From the NCBI RefSeq assembly GCF_016907295.1, contig NZ_JAFBBR010000001.1:930001-994000 (forward strand): DNA of 64,000 nt. Direction: 5' to 3'. A program made the position numbers and the translations under genes. The first letter of the stretch is position 1, and each line of letters opens with the position of its first letter. This document shows, piece by piece, positions 25,303-33,435 of this stretch. The stretch comes from Microbacterium dextranolyticum (GTDB lineage Bacteria > Actinomycetota > Actinomycetes > Actinomycetales > Microbacteriaceae). Under the pieces are notes generated by a model, which made no database searches, was not told where the DNA came from, and saw only the letters and a program-made list of their open reading frames with translations.

Positions 25303-26502
25303 ATGAGCTCCCTGCCGCCGCTCGCGCAGCCCGTTCAGAGTCCGCCGGCACCCATCGCGCCTGCGCCGGTGTCGCCGGCTCCGCTCGGGCTGCCGACGCC
25401 CGACCGTCGCGGTCGAACGGCGCCGGTCTGGCTGTTCGCGGTGCTCATCGTGCTGCTGATCGGGCTCGTTGCCTACCTTCTGACCTTCCTCGGTGTCGTC
25501 GCCTCGGTCGTCGGCATGATCCTCGCCCTCATCCCGCTCGCGGGCGTGCTGTGGGCGGTGCGGATCGTGGACCGCTGGGAGCCCGAACCGGCCTCTCTCG
25601 TCGTGTTCGCCGTCGCGTGGGGCGCGATCGCCGCCGTCGCCATCGCGTTGGGTGTGGACGTGCTGCTCGGCATCGTCCTGCCGGGCGTGGCCGACGACGG
25701 AATGCGCGACGCGCTGTCGTCGGTCGTGCAGGCGCCACTGGTGGAGGAGTTCGCCAAGGGCCTCGGCGTGTTCCTCGTCTTCGTGTTCGCGCGGCGGTCG
25801 TTCGACGGGCCGGTCGACGGCGTCGTCTACGGGGCGCTCGTGGCCGCGGGGTTCGCGTTCACCGAGAACATCATGTACTTCGCGACGAGCCTTATCGAAG
25901 GAGGGCCCGCCGAGACGGCGTTCACGTTCCTGCTGCGAGGCATCCTCTCTCCGTTCGCGCACGTCATGTTCACTGCGGTGACGGGCTACGCGATCGGCCG
26001 AGCAGCCCGCTCCGGTGCCGGCGTCGGTCGTGCGGCCCGCATCGGGCTGGCGGGCATGGTCGGTGCCGCCCTGCTGCACGCCCTCTGGAACGGCTCGGCG
26101 CTGTTCGCCGACTTCTTCCATCTGTACGCCACGCTGCAGGTGCCGCTGTTCCTGGGCTTCGTCGCCGGCATCCTCGCGCTCCGCCGCGAAGAGGCGCGAC
26201 TGACCCACGACCGCCTCACCGAGTACGCGGCGGCGGGCTGGTTCACCGCCGCGGAGGTCGACATGCTCGCCACGCCGTCGGGCCGGCGTCGGGCGATCGC
26301 CTGGGCGCGCACGCTGCCGGGTGGTCGCGCGCCGCAGATGCGTGCGTTCATCCGTGAGGCGACCGCCCTCGCCGCCGCGCGCCAGCGCACGTGCACGGGG
26401 CGCGATGCGGGGTCGGTCAGCGACGAGCGGGCGTCGCTGTCGGGCGCCTGCGCCGCGCGTGCCGCGGTGCTGGCACAGACGGCGTCGCACGGCATCCCTT
26501 GA
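25303..26502 (+). CDS. PrsW-family intramembrane metalloprotease
   Basis: The 399-residue protein has a Pro-rich N-terminus (1-38), about eight membrane helices, and a cytoplasmic C-terminal region. PrsW motifs are present: VEEFAKG (Glu148-Glu149-x-x-Lys), GFAFTENIMYF and the His motifs in SPFAHVMFTA and LLHALWNGSA. PrsW proteases cut anti-sigma factors inside the membrane in Bacillus; a link to RskA 12 kb away is only a thought. TAGGCT ends seven bases before the ATG. Confidence 0.9.
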   Translation: MSSLPPLAQPVQSPPAPIAPAPVSPAPLGLPTPDRRGRTAPVWLFAVLIVLLIGLVAYLLTFLGVVASVVGMILALIPLAGVLWAVRIVDRWEPEPASLVVFAVAWGAIAAVAIALGVDVLLGIVLPGVADDGMRDALSSVVQAPLVEEFAKGLGVFLVFVFARRSFDGPVDGVVYGALVAAGFAFTENIMYFATSLIEGGPAETAFTFLLRGILSPFAHVMFTAVTGYAIGRAARSGAGVGRAARIGLAGMVGAALLHALWNGSALFADFFHLYATLQVPLFLGFVAGILALRREEARLTHDRLTEYAAAGWFTAAEVDMLATPSGRRRAIAWARTLPGGRAPQMRAFIREATALAAARQRTCTGRDAGSVSDERASLSGACAARAAVLAQTASHGIP

Positions 26503-26542
26503 CACCCCCGTCTCCGCGGGGACACAATGGTGGAAGAGACCA

Positions 26543-26598
26543 ACTCAGCGCTCGGGAGACACGCAGGCATCGCCGCGGCACCGGGCGCTGAGTCTTTG
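26543..26598 (+). terminator. Inverted repeat after prsW-like gene
   Basis: ACTCAGCGC (26543-26551) and GCGCTGAGT (26585-26593) are perfect complements followed by CTTTG. The 33-base loop is long and could fold further. It sits 40 bases after the stop; a terminator is the simplest reading. Confidence 0.4.
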
Positions 26599-26684
26599 TA
26601 GATCGGACGTTGGAGCTGTGCGCCGGGGGCGTGGTGCCCGTCGTTCACCTCCGCGTCACGGGCATCCGTGCTTGGATGGATGCC

Positions 26685-27053
26685 ATGACTGAAGAGCGCA
26701 CCAAGCCCGAATTCGACGCGCCGACCGGCCCCGCGCCCGAGGAGCTCGTCATCCGCGACATCGTTGTGGGCGACGGCGCCGAGGCGAAGCCCGGCGACAC
26801 CGTCACCGTCCACTACGCCGGCGTCGAGTACGAATCCGGCGAGGAGTTCGACTCGTCGTGGGGTCGCGGCGAGTCCATCCAGTTCCCGCTGCGCGGCCTC
26901 ATCCAGGGCTGGCAGGACGGCATCCCGGGGATGAAGGTCGGCGGCCGCCGCGAACTCGTCATCCCGCCCCACCTCGCCTACGGGCCTGCCGGGGGGCACT
27001 TCCTCGGCGGGAAGACGCTGATCTTCATCATCGATCTGCTCGCCGTCGGCTGA
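26685..27053 (+). CDS. FKBP-type peptidyl-prolyl cis-trans isomerase
   Basis: The 122-residue cytoplasmic protein consists of a short acidic N-terminus and one FKBP domain (about 30-122). Family words include VTVHYAGV, FDSSWGRGE, GLIQGWQDGIPGMKVGGRR and LAYGPAG, with the active-site aromatic residues conserved. It speeds proline isomerisation during protein folding. The ATG at 26685 gives the usual length; another in-frame ATG nine bases upstream is possible. Confidence 0.92.
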   Translation: MTEERTKPEFDAPTGPAPEELVIRDIVVGDGAEAKPGDTVTVHYAGVEYESGEEFDSSWGRGESIQFPLRGLIQGWQDGIPGMKVGGRRELVIPPHLAYGPAGGHFLGGKTLIFIIDLLAVG

Positions 27054-27144
27054 GCCCCGCAGAAACTTTTCCATTCGCGGGAATGGATTTCGAGGGCGTG
27101 CGTTGCACTCTCGCGAACCGCTTCCCCGTCACGAAGGACAGAAC

Positions 27145-27708
27145 ATGACCGACTCCACCTCGACCGTCGAGATCCCCGGCTACAAGGCCGGTACCTGGGT
27201 GCTCGACCCCGCGCACAGCGAGGTCACCTTCACGGTCCGTCACATGATGATCTCGAAGGTGCGCGGCGTCTTCGGCGTCAAGAGCGCGACCATCGAGGCG
27301 GGCGCGAACCCCCTCGACACGCGCGTGACGGCATCGGTCGACGTCGCCTCGATCGACACGAAGGACGAGGCACGCGACAACCACCTGCGTTCCGCCGACT
27401 TCTTCGACGCCGAGACCTACCCGACGATCGACTTCGCGTCGACCGGCGTGCGCTACGAGGGTGGCGACTTCCTCGTCGACGGCGACCTGTCGATGCACGG
27501 CGTGACCAAGCCCGTCACCTTCACGCTCGAGTTCGGCGGCTTCGGCACCGACCCGTGGGGCAACTACAAGGCCGGCGCGACCGCCACGACCGTCGTCAAC
27601 CGCGAGGACTTCGGTCTGACCTGGAACGCGGCGCTCGAGACCGGTGGCGTGCTCGTCGGCAAGGACGTCACCATCACGCTCGACCTGCAGGGCTCGATCC
27701 AGGCCTGA
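27145..27708 (+). CDS. YceI-family protein
   Basis: The 187-residue beta-barrel, lipocalin-like protein carries YceI family words: WVLDPAHSEVTFTVRHMM, VRGVFG, DNHLRSADFFDAETYP and LSMHGVTKPVTF. YceI proteins bind isoprenoid or amphiphilic ligands. There is no signal peptide, so it is cytoplasmic as in most actinobacterial homologues. A strong hairpin follows the stop. Confidence 0.93.
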   Translation: MTDSTSTVEIPGYKAGTWVLDPAHSEVTFTVRHMMISKVRGVFGVKSATIEAGANPLDTRVTASVDVASIDTKDEARDNHLRSADFFDAETYPTIDFASTGVRYEGGDFLVDGDLSMHGVTKPVTFTLEFGGFGTDPWGNYKAGATATTVVNREDFGLTWNAALETGGVLVGKDVTITLDLQGSIQA

Positions 27709-27720
27709 GGCCTTCTGTCC

Positions 27721-27762
27721 CGACGGGGGTGGATGCTGCTGCGGCGGCATCCACCCCCGTCG
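27721..27762. terminator. Hairpin terminator between convergent genes
   Basis: CGACGGGGGTGGATGC (27721-27736) and GCATCCACCCCCGTCG (27747-27762) form a perfect 16-bp stem with a 10-base loop, followed by TCGTT. It lies between yceI and the convergent MFS gene and can serve both. Confidence 0.85.
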
Positions 27763-27789
27763 TCGTTCCGGTGAGTCTTGCGGATGCGG

Positions 27790-29115
27790 CTACGGCTGCG
27801 GGTTCGCGGCGTCGTACGCGCGGAAGCGCGGGTGCAGTCTCACGAGCACCCCGACGAGGCCGACGATGATGAGGCCGCCGACGAGGGAAGGCACCCAGAG
27901 CGCGGTGAGGGTCGCGAGGGTGCCGGCGTAGAGCGCGCCGACGCGGGGTCCGCCGGCCACGACGACCATGAAGACGCCCTGCAGGCGTCCGCGCATGGTG
28001 TCGGGCACAGCGGACTGCATCATCGTCGACCGGTAGATCGCGCTGACATTGTCGGCCGCCCCGGTGACGGCGAGGGCGAGCATCGCGACCGCGATGAGGA
28101 TGACGTTGGCGTGCGCGGTATCCACCGTCGCTGGTGCGAACCAGCCGAGCTGCGCGGCGACGAGCACGAGCCCGAAGACCGTCGTCGCGATGCCGAAGAC
28201 TTGGATCGCGCGCGCGATCCCGAGTCCGTGACGACGCACCCGACCGATGGGCCCCGAGAACAGGCTCGACAGGAACGCGCCGGCCGCGATCGACGCGGTC
28301 AGCACGCCGGTCGTGATCGGTCCGCCGCCCAGCAGCACCGCCCCGATCGCCGGGAAGAGGGCGATCGGATGCCCGAAGGTCATCGCGATGATGTCGAGGA
28401 TGTACTGCAGGCGGATGTTGGGTGCCCGCCGCAAGAAGCGCATCCCGTCGCGCAGCGACTCGAGTCCGGGGCGGACGATCTCGCCTTCGGGCCGGATGCC
28501 GGGAAGAGTCCACAGTCCGAGGAAGAGCGTCGTCATCAGCAGCACGTCGGCGGTGTAGGTCCATGCGTAGCCGGTGAACGCGACGAGCACGCCGGCGAGG
28601 GCGGGGCCGGCCATCACCATGATCCCGACGGTGATGCCCTGCAGCGCTGCGGCGGCGGGCAACAGGTCGCGGGGGAGCAAGCGCGGGGTGATCGCCGACT
28701 TCGTTGCCCCGACGATGGAGTTCGCGGCCGAGTTGATCGCGCTGAGCACGAACAGCCACGCGACGCTCTCGATCCCCGCCCACGCGAGGGCCGCGAGCAG
28801 CAGCGTCGACGCGAAGGTCACGGATGCCGCGAGCAGTGCCACGGTGCGGCGGTCGAAGGCATCCGCCAGCATTCCTCCGTAGAGGCCCGCGACGATCATC
28901 GGCACGAGCCCGGCGACGGCGACCATCGAGACCGCGAAGGTGTCCTGGGTGAGCTCGTACACGTGCAGCATGACGGCGACGATCGTCAGCTGGCCGCCGA
29001 GGCCGGCGAGCGTCGACCCGATCCACAGGCGCGTGAACGCCGGGCTGACAGAGAACGGGCGCAGGTCGATGAAGTGGTCACGGCGCAGCCGGGGCAGACG
29101 CCTCGGCGCGCTCAT
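27790..29115 (-). CDS. MFS exporter (enterobactin-exporter-like group)
   Basis: The 441-residue protein has about twelve membrane helices. The MFS_3 pattern is visible: FTRLWIGSTLAGLGGQLT near the start, GGMLADAFDRRTVALL as the loop 2-3 motif, and RGRLQGVFMVVVAGGPRVG in the C-terminal half. Proteins in this group export siderophores or drugs. The ATG at 29115 overlaps the DUF167 stop by 4 bp, so the two are cotranscribed. Confidence 0.9.
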   Translation of the reverse strand: MSAPRRLPRLRRDHFIDLRPFSVSPAFTRLWIGSTLAGLGGQLTIVAVMLHVYELTQDTFAVSMVAVAGLVPMIVAGLYGGMLADAFDRRTVALLAASVTFASTLLLAALAWAGIESVAWLFVLSAINSAANSIVGATKSAITPRLLPRDLLPAAAALQGITVGIMVMAGPALAGVLVAFTGYAWTYTADVLLMTTLFLGLWTLPGIRPEGEIVRPGLESLRDGMRFLRRAPNIRLQYILDIIAMTFGHPIALFPAIGAVLLGGGPITTGVLTASIAAGAFLSSLFSGPIGRVRRHGLGIARAIQVFGIATTVFGLVLVAAQLGWFAPATVDTAHANVILIAVAMLALAVTGAADNVSAIYRSTMMQSAVPDTMRGRLQGVFMVVVAGGPRVGALYAGTLATLTALWVPSLVGGLIIVGLVGVLVRLHPRFRAYDAANPQP

Positions 29116-29342
29116 CGGTCGACCTCGATGCGCTTGATGCGCGACGCGTGCCCGCGCAGGATCGTGACATCGCGGGGAGGCACCTCGAAATGCGCGGCGA
29201 GGGTGCGGACGACGGCATCGTTCGCGGCGCCGTCGACGGCGCGCTCGCGGACGAAGACCGTGAGCGCCGCGTCGTCCGAGGCATCCGTTTCGACGAGCGG
29301 ACCCTTGCGGCTGCCCGGCTTGACGCGGATCGTGTATTGCAC
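29112..29342 (-). CDS. DUF167 (YggU-like) protein
   Basis: The 76-residue protein matches DUF167: IRVKPGSRKGP at the N-terminus, AAND(A)VVRTLAAHF in the middle and VTILRGHASRIKRIEV at the end. The function of the family is unknown. It is the first gene of a two-gene operon with the MFS exporter and is divergent from rpsO. Confidence 0.9.
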   Translation of the reverse strand: MQYTIRVKPGSRKGPLVETDASDDAALTVFVRERAVDGAANDAVVRTLAAHFEVPPRDVTILRGHASRIKRIEVDR

Positions 29343-29388
29343 CCGTCGAGCCTACGGCTCCGCCCGGTCGCCGAGGTCGTCGCGGGGC

Positions 29389-29397
29389 TGGTAGACT
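29389..29397 (+). promoter_or_regulatory. rpsO promoter, extended -10
   Basis: TGGTAGACT (29389-29397) is a good extended -10 element 90 bases upstream of rpsO. The same word with one change (TGGTAGGCT) precedes pnp at 46809. No clear -35 is present. Confidence 0.6.
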
Positions 29398-29486
29398 CGA
29401 CCGGTTGCCGTTGGATCGGCCGCGGATAAAGAGAGCCCACGCATCAAGCGTCGGGCGCCGCGCAACAAGCAGAGAGGGGATCACCT

Positions 29487-29756
29487 ATGGCACTGGAAGC
29501 AGACGTCAAGAAGGCGATCATCGAAGAGTACGCGACGCACCCCGGTGACACCGGATCCCCCGAGGTGCAGGTCGCGATGCTGACGCAGCGCATCAAGGAC
29601 CTCACCGAGCACCTGAAGGAGCACAAGCACGACCACCACTCGCGTCGTGGTCTGTTCCTCCTCGTCGGTCAGCGTCGTCGCCTGCTGGGTTACCTGCAGG
29701 ACATCGACATCAACCGCTACCGTTCGCTCATCGAGCGTCTGGGCCTGCGCCGCTAA
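29487..29756 (+). CDS. rpsO: 30S ribosomal protein S15
   Basis: The 89-residue protein is a full-length S15: [42 protein letters not shown] and the C-terminal LIERLGLRR are universal S15 words. It binds 16S rRNA and starts assembly of the small-subunit platform. The 5' leader is about 85 nt with AGAGAGGGG before the start. A textbook hairpin follows. In many bacteria the next gene is pnp, but here pnp is 17 kb away. Confidence 0.98.
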   Translation: MALEADVKKAIIEEYATHPGDTGSPEVQVAMLTQRIKDLTEHLKEHKHDHHSRRGLFLLVGQRRRLLGYLQDIDINRYRSLIERLGLRR

Positions 29757-29795
29757 GCACCGCGCGCCAGCGTTCAATCGCGCAGAACATTCTTG

Positions 29796-29826
29796 GAGAG
29801 CCTCCCCACGGTGTGGGGAGGCTCTC
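29796..29826 (+). terminator. rpsO terminator
   Basis: GAGAGCCTCCCCAC (29796-29809) and GTGGGGAGGCTCTC (29813-29826) form a perfect 14-bp stem around a 3-base loop, 40 bases after rpsO and followed by GTCGTTCT. Confidence 0.9.
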
Positions 29827-29880
29827 GTCGTTCTCGCCTGCGTCGGGCTCGGGCATCCGCCTCGCTCACGCGCGGTAGCG

Positions 29881-29958
29881 CGAGAACAGGCGATCGTGCG
29901 AGAACAGGACGATCGCGGAGTGGGACGTCCTGTTCTCGCCGGACGTCCTGCTTTCGCC
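29881..29958. repeat. Intergenic repeat with CGAGAACAGG motif
   Basis: CGAGAACAGG appears directly at 29881 and 29899. The second copy, CGAGAACAGGACG (29899-29911), pairs perfectly with CGTCCTGTTCTCG (29926-29938). A diverged inverted copy, GACGTCCTGCTTTCG, follows near 29942-29956. The block lies between rpsO and the convergent dioxygenase gene and differs from the GTGGGACATG family at 13.9 kb. Confidence 0.75.
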
Positions 29959-30017
29959 GACGGATGCCAGGTGTACGGATGCCCGGCCGGCGGATGCTCC
30001 CGGCCGGTGGGGATGCC

Positions 30018-31028
30018 TCAGGCGCGGGCCGCGAGCAGGTCGCCGTGCCAGCGCTCGGCCACGTCGGGGTGCGCGCGCAGGCGGGACTTCAATGCGTTCT
30101 CGCCGTACAGCGCGTGGATCGGGTTGGTCGGGTCCTGCGTGACGCCGCGGGCCTGGGCGGCGATCTCCGCCGGTAGGTCGATGAGCGGCAGGCGCGAGTC
30201 GAGCGCCGGGTTGAAGAAGTACGGCACCGAGATGCGGTCGCCCGGAAAGCGCGGTGACACCACCCGGTGGTTCGTCGCGATGAGATATCCACCGGTCGCG
30301 TACTCGAGCATCTCGCCGATGTTCACGACGAACGCCCCCGGCACCGACGGGGCATCCACCCACTCGCCGTCCCGCTGCACCTGCAGGCCGCCTTTGCCGG
30401 GCTCGACCCACAGCAGCGTGAGGACGCCGGAATCCTTATGCGCGCCGACGCCCTGCTGGGGCTCGGGTTCGCGCGACCCGGGGTAGCGGACGATCTTCAG
30501 GAGCGTCGCCGGCTCGCCGAAGTGCTCGTCGAAGTACGACTCGGGGGCACCCAGTGCCAGTGCCCAGGCGCGCAGCAGCTTGCGCGAGACACCGGCCAGG
30601 TGCTCCTGCCATTCGGTGGCGACCTCGCGCAGTTCGGGCTGGGCGTCCGGCCACAGGTTCGGGCCGATGAGGCGGGCGTAGTCCGGGGCATCCGGAGCAT
30701 CGATCGCGTCGCGCTCCGGGCCGATGTCGATCTGCTCGCGCCAGTCGACCTCGCCCTGCGTGCGCTCACCGCCGACGCGGGTGTAGCCGCGGAAGTGCGG
30801 GCTGTGCACGTTCTCGATCGCGAGCTTGTCGGCCTCGGGCAGGTCGAAGAACGCCCGCGCCGTCCGGTGCAACCTGCTCTCGAGCTCGGGCGTGACGCCC
30901 GTGCCGGTGAGGTAGAAGAATCCGACGTCGTGGGTGGCGGCGCGCAGGGCGTCGCGGAAGCGTGCGGCCTGCGCGGGCCCACGATCGAGGTCGGACAGGT
31001 CGAGGACGGGCAGGTTCGGCTCGGACAT
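30018..31028 (-). CDS. Isopenicillin N synthase-like 2-oxoglutarate/Fe(II) dioxygenase
   Basis: The 336-residue protein opens with the DIOX_N domain (LPVLDLSDLDRG, THDVGFFYLTGTGV) and continues with a 2OG-Fe(II) oxygenase core. The metal ligands are His and Asp in GAHKDSG (about residue 196) and the distal His in ATNHRVV (about 256). The 2-oxoglutarate Arg is in DRISVPYF. Substrate is unknown. The reverse-strand TAGCCT six bases before the ATG indicates a leaderless mRNA. Confidence 0.9.
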   Translation of the reverse strand: MSEPNLPVLDLSDLDRGPAQAARFRDALRAATHDVGFFYLTGTGVTPELESRLHRTARAFFDLPEADKLAIENVHSPHFRGYTRVGGERTQGEVDWREQIDIGPERDAIDAPDAPDYARLIGPNLWPDAQPELREVATEWQEHLAGVSRKLLRAWALALGAPESYFDEHFGEPATLLKIVRYPGSREPEPQQGVGAHKDSGVLTLLWVEPGKGGLQVQRDGEWVDAPSVPGAFVVNIGEMLEYATGGYLIATNHRVVSPRFPGDRISVPYFFNPALDSRLPLIDLPAEIAAQARGVTQDPTNPIHALYGENALKSRLRAHPDVAERWHGDLLAARA

Positions 31029-31238
31029 GCGACGAGGCTAGAGGGATGCCCGGCCTTCGTGCCGAGTGTTGCGCCGGATTACCGGGCGTCTGTCGAGTGC
31101 GGGTGTCGCCGCCGCCGGTCCTCGCGCCTGTTCGGTGGCTTCGCAGGCCGCGGGAATAGCCTGGACGACGGCGCGTTACATCAGATACATTCATCTGCAT
31201 GGAATGGATGCCGCGGCATCCGGAAGGCGAAGATCATC

Positions 31239-32504
31239 GTGAGCGAGACCACCACCGGTCAGGCCGGTACCCCCGACGCTGCCGGCCTGACGCGGCAGAT
31301 GCAGTTCGGCATCATGACGGTCAGCGACATCACGCAGGACCCGACGACCGGGCGCACCCCCAGCGAGGCCGAGCGCATCCGCGCCTCGGTCGAGATCGCG
31401 AAGCACGCCGAAGAGGTGGGGCTCGACGTCTTCGCCCTCGGCGAGCACCACAACCCGCCGTTCTGGTCGTCGTCGCCCACGACGACCCTCGCCTACATCG
31501 CCGCGCAGACCGAGAGCCTCATCCTCTCGACCTCGACGACCCTCATCACCACTAACGACCCGGTGAAGATCGCCGAGGACTACGCGATGCTGCAGCACCT
31601 GTCGGGCGGCCGCATGGACCTCATGATGGGCCGCGGCAACACCGGGCCGGTCTACCCCTGGTTCGGCAAGGACATCCGTCAGGGGCTGCCCCTCGCGATC
31701 GAGAACTACGCCCTGCTCCACAGGCTGTGGCGTGAGGACGTCGTGGACTGGGAGGGGAAGTTCCGCACACCGCTGCAGGGATTCACCTCGACCCCGCGGC
31801 CACTCGACGGCGTCGCGCCGTTCGTGTGGCACGGGTCGATCCGCACCCCCGAGATCGCCGAGCAGGCCGCGTACTACGGTGACGGCTTCTTCGCGAATAA
31901 CATCTTCTGGCCGGCGGAGCACTACCAGCGCCTGATCGGGCTGTACCGCCAGCGCTGGGAGCACTACGGGCACGGCGCTCCCGAGACGGCGATCGTGGGC
32001 CTGGGCGGCCAGGCGTTCATGGCGAAGAACTCGCAGGATGCCGTCGCGCAGTTCCGCCCGTACTTCGACAACGCCCCGGTGTACGGCCACGGGCCGTCGC
32101 TCGAGGACTTCAGCCAGATGACGCCGCTGACCGTCGGCTCGCCCCAGCAGGTGATCGACCGCTACGCGGGCATGCGCGACCTCTTCGGCGACTACCAGCG
32201 CCAGCTGTTCCTCATGGACCATGCGGGCCTGCCGCTGAAGACCGTGCTCGAGCAGCTCGACTTCCTCGGCGGCGAGGTCGTGCCGGTGCTGCGCAAGGAG
32301 CTCGCGAAGGACCGCCCCGCGAACGTGCCCGACGCGCCCACCCACGCCAGCCTTGTCCGCGCCACGTACGGCGACGGGCACTCGCGTCAGGCCACCCCGC
32401 GCGCCAACCGCGGTGACAACCTCGCCGGCCCGTCGCCCTACCAGGACGCTCCGGCTGCCGCCGGGGCCGCGTTCGGCGCCGCGGCGATGGGCGGTGCGCG
32501 ATGA
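31239..32504 (+). CDS. LLM-class flavin-dependent monooxygenase (CE1758-like)
   Basis: The 421-residue luciferase-like monooxygenase starts at GTG 31239. The fold words are MQFGIMTVSDI, GLDVFALGEHHNPPFW, STSTTLITTNDPVKIAEDYA and GGRMDLMMGRGNT. It would oxidise an unknown substrate using reduced FMN. The last 70 residues are a Pro/Ala-rich tail. The following gene, overlapping by 4 bp, encodes an FMN reductase that can supply the flavin. A CAGAT-N6-ATCTG inverted repeat near 31180 could be an operator. Confidence 0.9.
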   Translation: MSETTTGQAGTPDAAGLTRQMQFGIMTVSDITQDPTTGRTPSEAERIRASVEIAKHAEEVGLDVFALGEHHNPPFWSSSPTTTLAYIAAQTESLILSTSTTLITTNDPVKIAEDYAMLQHLSGGRMDLMMGRGNTGPVYPWFGKDIRQGLPLAIENYALLHRLWREDVVDWEGKFRTPLQGFTSTPRPLDGVAPFVWHGSIRTPEIAEQAAYYGDGFFANNIFWPAEHYQRLIGLYRQRWEHYGHGAPETAIVGLGGQAFMAKNSQDAVAQFRPYFDNAPVYGHGPSLEDFSQMTPLTVGSPQQVIDRYAGMRDLFGDYQRQLFLMDHAGLPLKTVLEQLDFLGGEVVPVLRKELAKDRPANVPDAPTHASLVRATYGDGHSRQATPRANRGDNLAGPSPYQDAPAAAGAAFGAAAMGGAR

Positions 32505-33157
32505 CCGCCGTGAGCGCCCCGCGGCGCATCGCCGTCGTCTCGGCGGGGCTGTCGAACCCGTCCTCGACCCGGATGCTCGCCGACCGCCTGGCGGCCGCGA
32601 CGATCGCCGAGCTCGCCGCGAAGGGCATCGACGCGACCGTCGACACCATCGAGCTGCGAGACGTGGCGCACGACATCACCAACAATCTGCTCACCGGCTT
32701 CGCTCCGCCCGCGCTCGAGTCGGCCATCAACACGGTGGTCTCGGCCGACGCGCTGATCGCCGTGACGCCGATCTTCTCCACGAGCTACTCGGGGCTGTTC
32801 AAGTCGTTCATCGACGTGCTCGATCCCGACGCGCTGACCGGGATGCCGGTGCTGATCGGCGCGAACGCCGGTACCGCCCGCCACTCGCTCGCGATCGACT
32901 ACGCGATCCGGCCGCTGTTCGCCTACCTGCACGCCGAGGCCGTCTCGACGGGCGTGTTCGCGGCATCCAGCGACTGGGGATCGTCGGCCGACCAGGTCGC
33001 GCCCCTGAGCTCCCGCGTGGACCGCGGCGCCCGCGAGCTCGCGGACGCCGTCGCGCGCCGCGAGCCCGCCGGCAGTGCCGATCCGTTCGATCCGGCGAAC
33101 TACCTCGGCGAGGGGCGCAGCTTCGGCCACCTGCTCGGAGGGCTCGCGGGGGAGTAG
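32501..33157 (+). CDS. NAD(P)H-dependent FMN reductase (CE1759-like)
   Basis: The 218-residue flavodoxin-like protein has an FMN_red fold: VVSAGLSNPSSTRMLAD as the phosphate-binding loop and VTPIFSTSYSGLFKSFID as the second flavin loop. It is translationally coupled (ATGA) to the flavin monooxygenase upstream, together forming a two-component system. A GC-rich hairpin terminator follows 16 bases after the stop. Confidence 0.9.
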   Translation: MTAVSAPRRIAVVSAGLSNPSSTRMLADRLAAATIAELAAKGIDATVDTIELRDVAHDITNNLLTGFAPPALESAINTVVSADALIAVTPIFSTSYSGLFKSFIDVLDPDALTGMPVLIGANAGTARHSLAIDYAIRPLFAYLHAEAVSTGVFAASSDWGSSADQVAPLSSRVDRGARELADAVARREPAGSADPFDPANYLGEGRSFGHLLGGLAGE

Positions 33158-33173
33158 GCGCTCTTCTCGAGGC

Positions 33174-33206
33174 GGCGCGCCCGGAGGTTCAGGCTCCGGG
33201 CGCGCC
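33174..33206 (+). terminator. Hairpin terminator
   Basis: GGCGCGCCCGGAG (33174-33186) and CTCCGGGCGCGCC (33194-33206) form a perfect 13-bp stem with a 7-base loop, followed by GTCTTCGTC. It ends the monooxygenase/reductase operon. Confidence 0.85.
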
Positions 33207-33276
33207 GTCTTCGTCATCTGCGGCGCCGACGGTGCGGAGGCGAGGTGCCGAAAAAGAGTGGGTTGTGCCGCACCTA

Positions 33277-33290
33277 TGGTAGCGATAACA
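33277..33290 (+). promoter_or_regulatory. LacI-family-type operator before the GH43 gene
   Basis: TGGTAGCGATAACA (33277-33290) is an imperfect palindrome centred on a CG, close to the TGTTAGCGCTAACA sites used by actinobacterial LacI-type sugar repressors. It lies about 146 bases upstream of the arabinan hydrolase start. No LacI gene occurs in this window. Confidence 0.6.
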
Positions 33291-33435
33291 TCGTGCCGAA
33301 CCGGGGTTGGACCACGCCGGCCCGGGCACGAGCGCACGTCGAGCCGCGTCGGGCGACGCCAGCCAGAGCGGCTGCCGCGTCGCCTCTGCGGTGTGCCCGG
33401 GCGCCACCGCGCGACCACTCACCGAGGAGTTGAAC

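Noticed and set aside
30267..31238. N-terminal extension of the flavin monooxygenase to 745 residues
   Set aside because: The extension is antisense to the dioxygenase gene; the luciferase-like fold starts only after GTG 31239.
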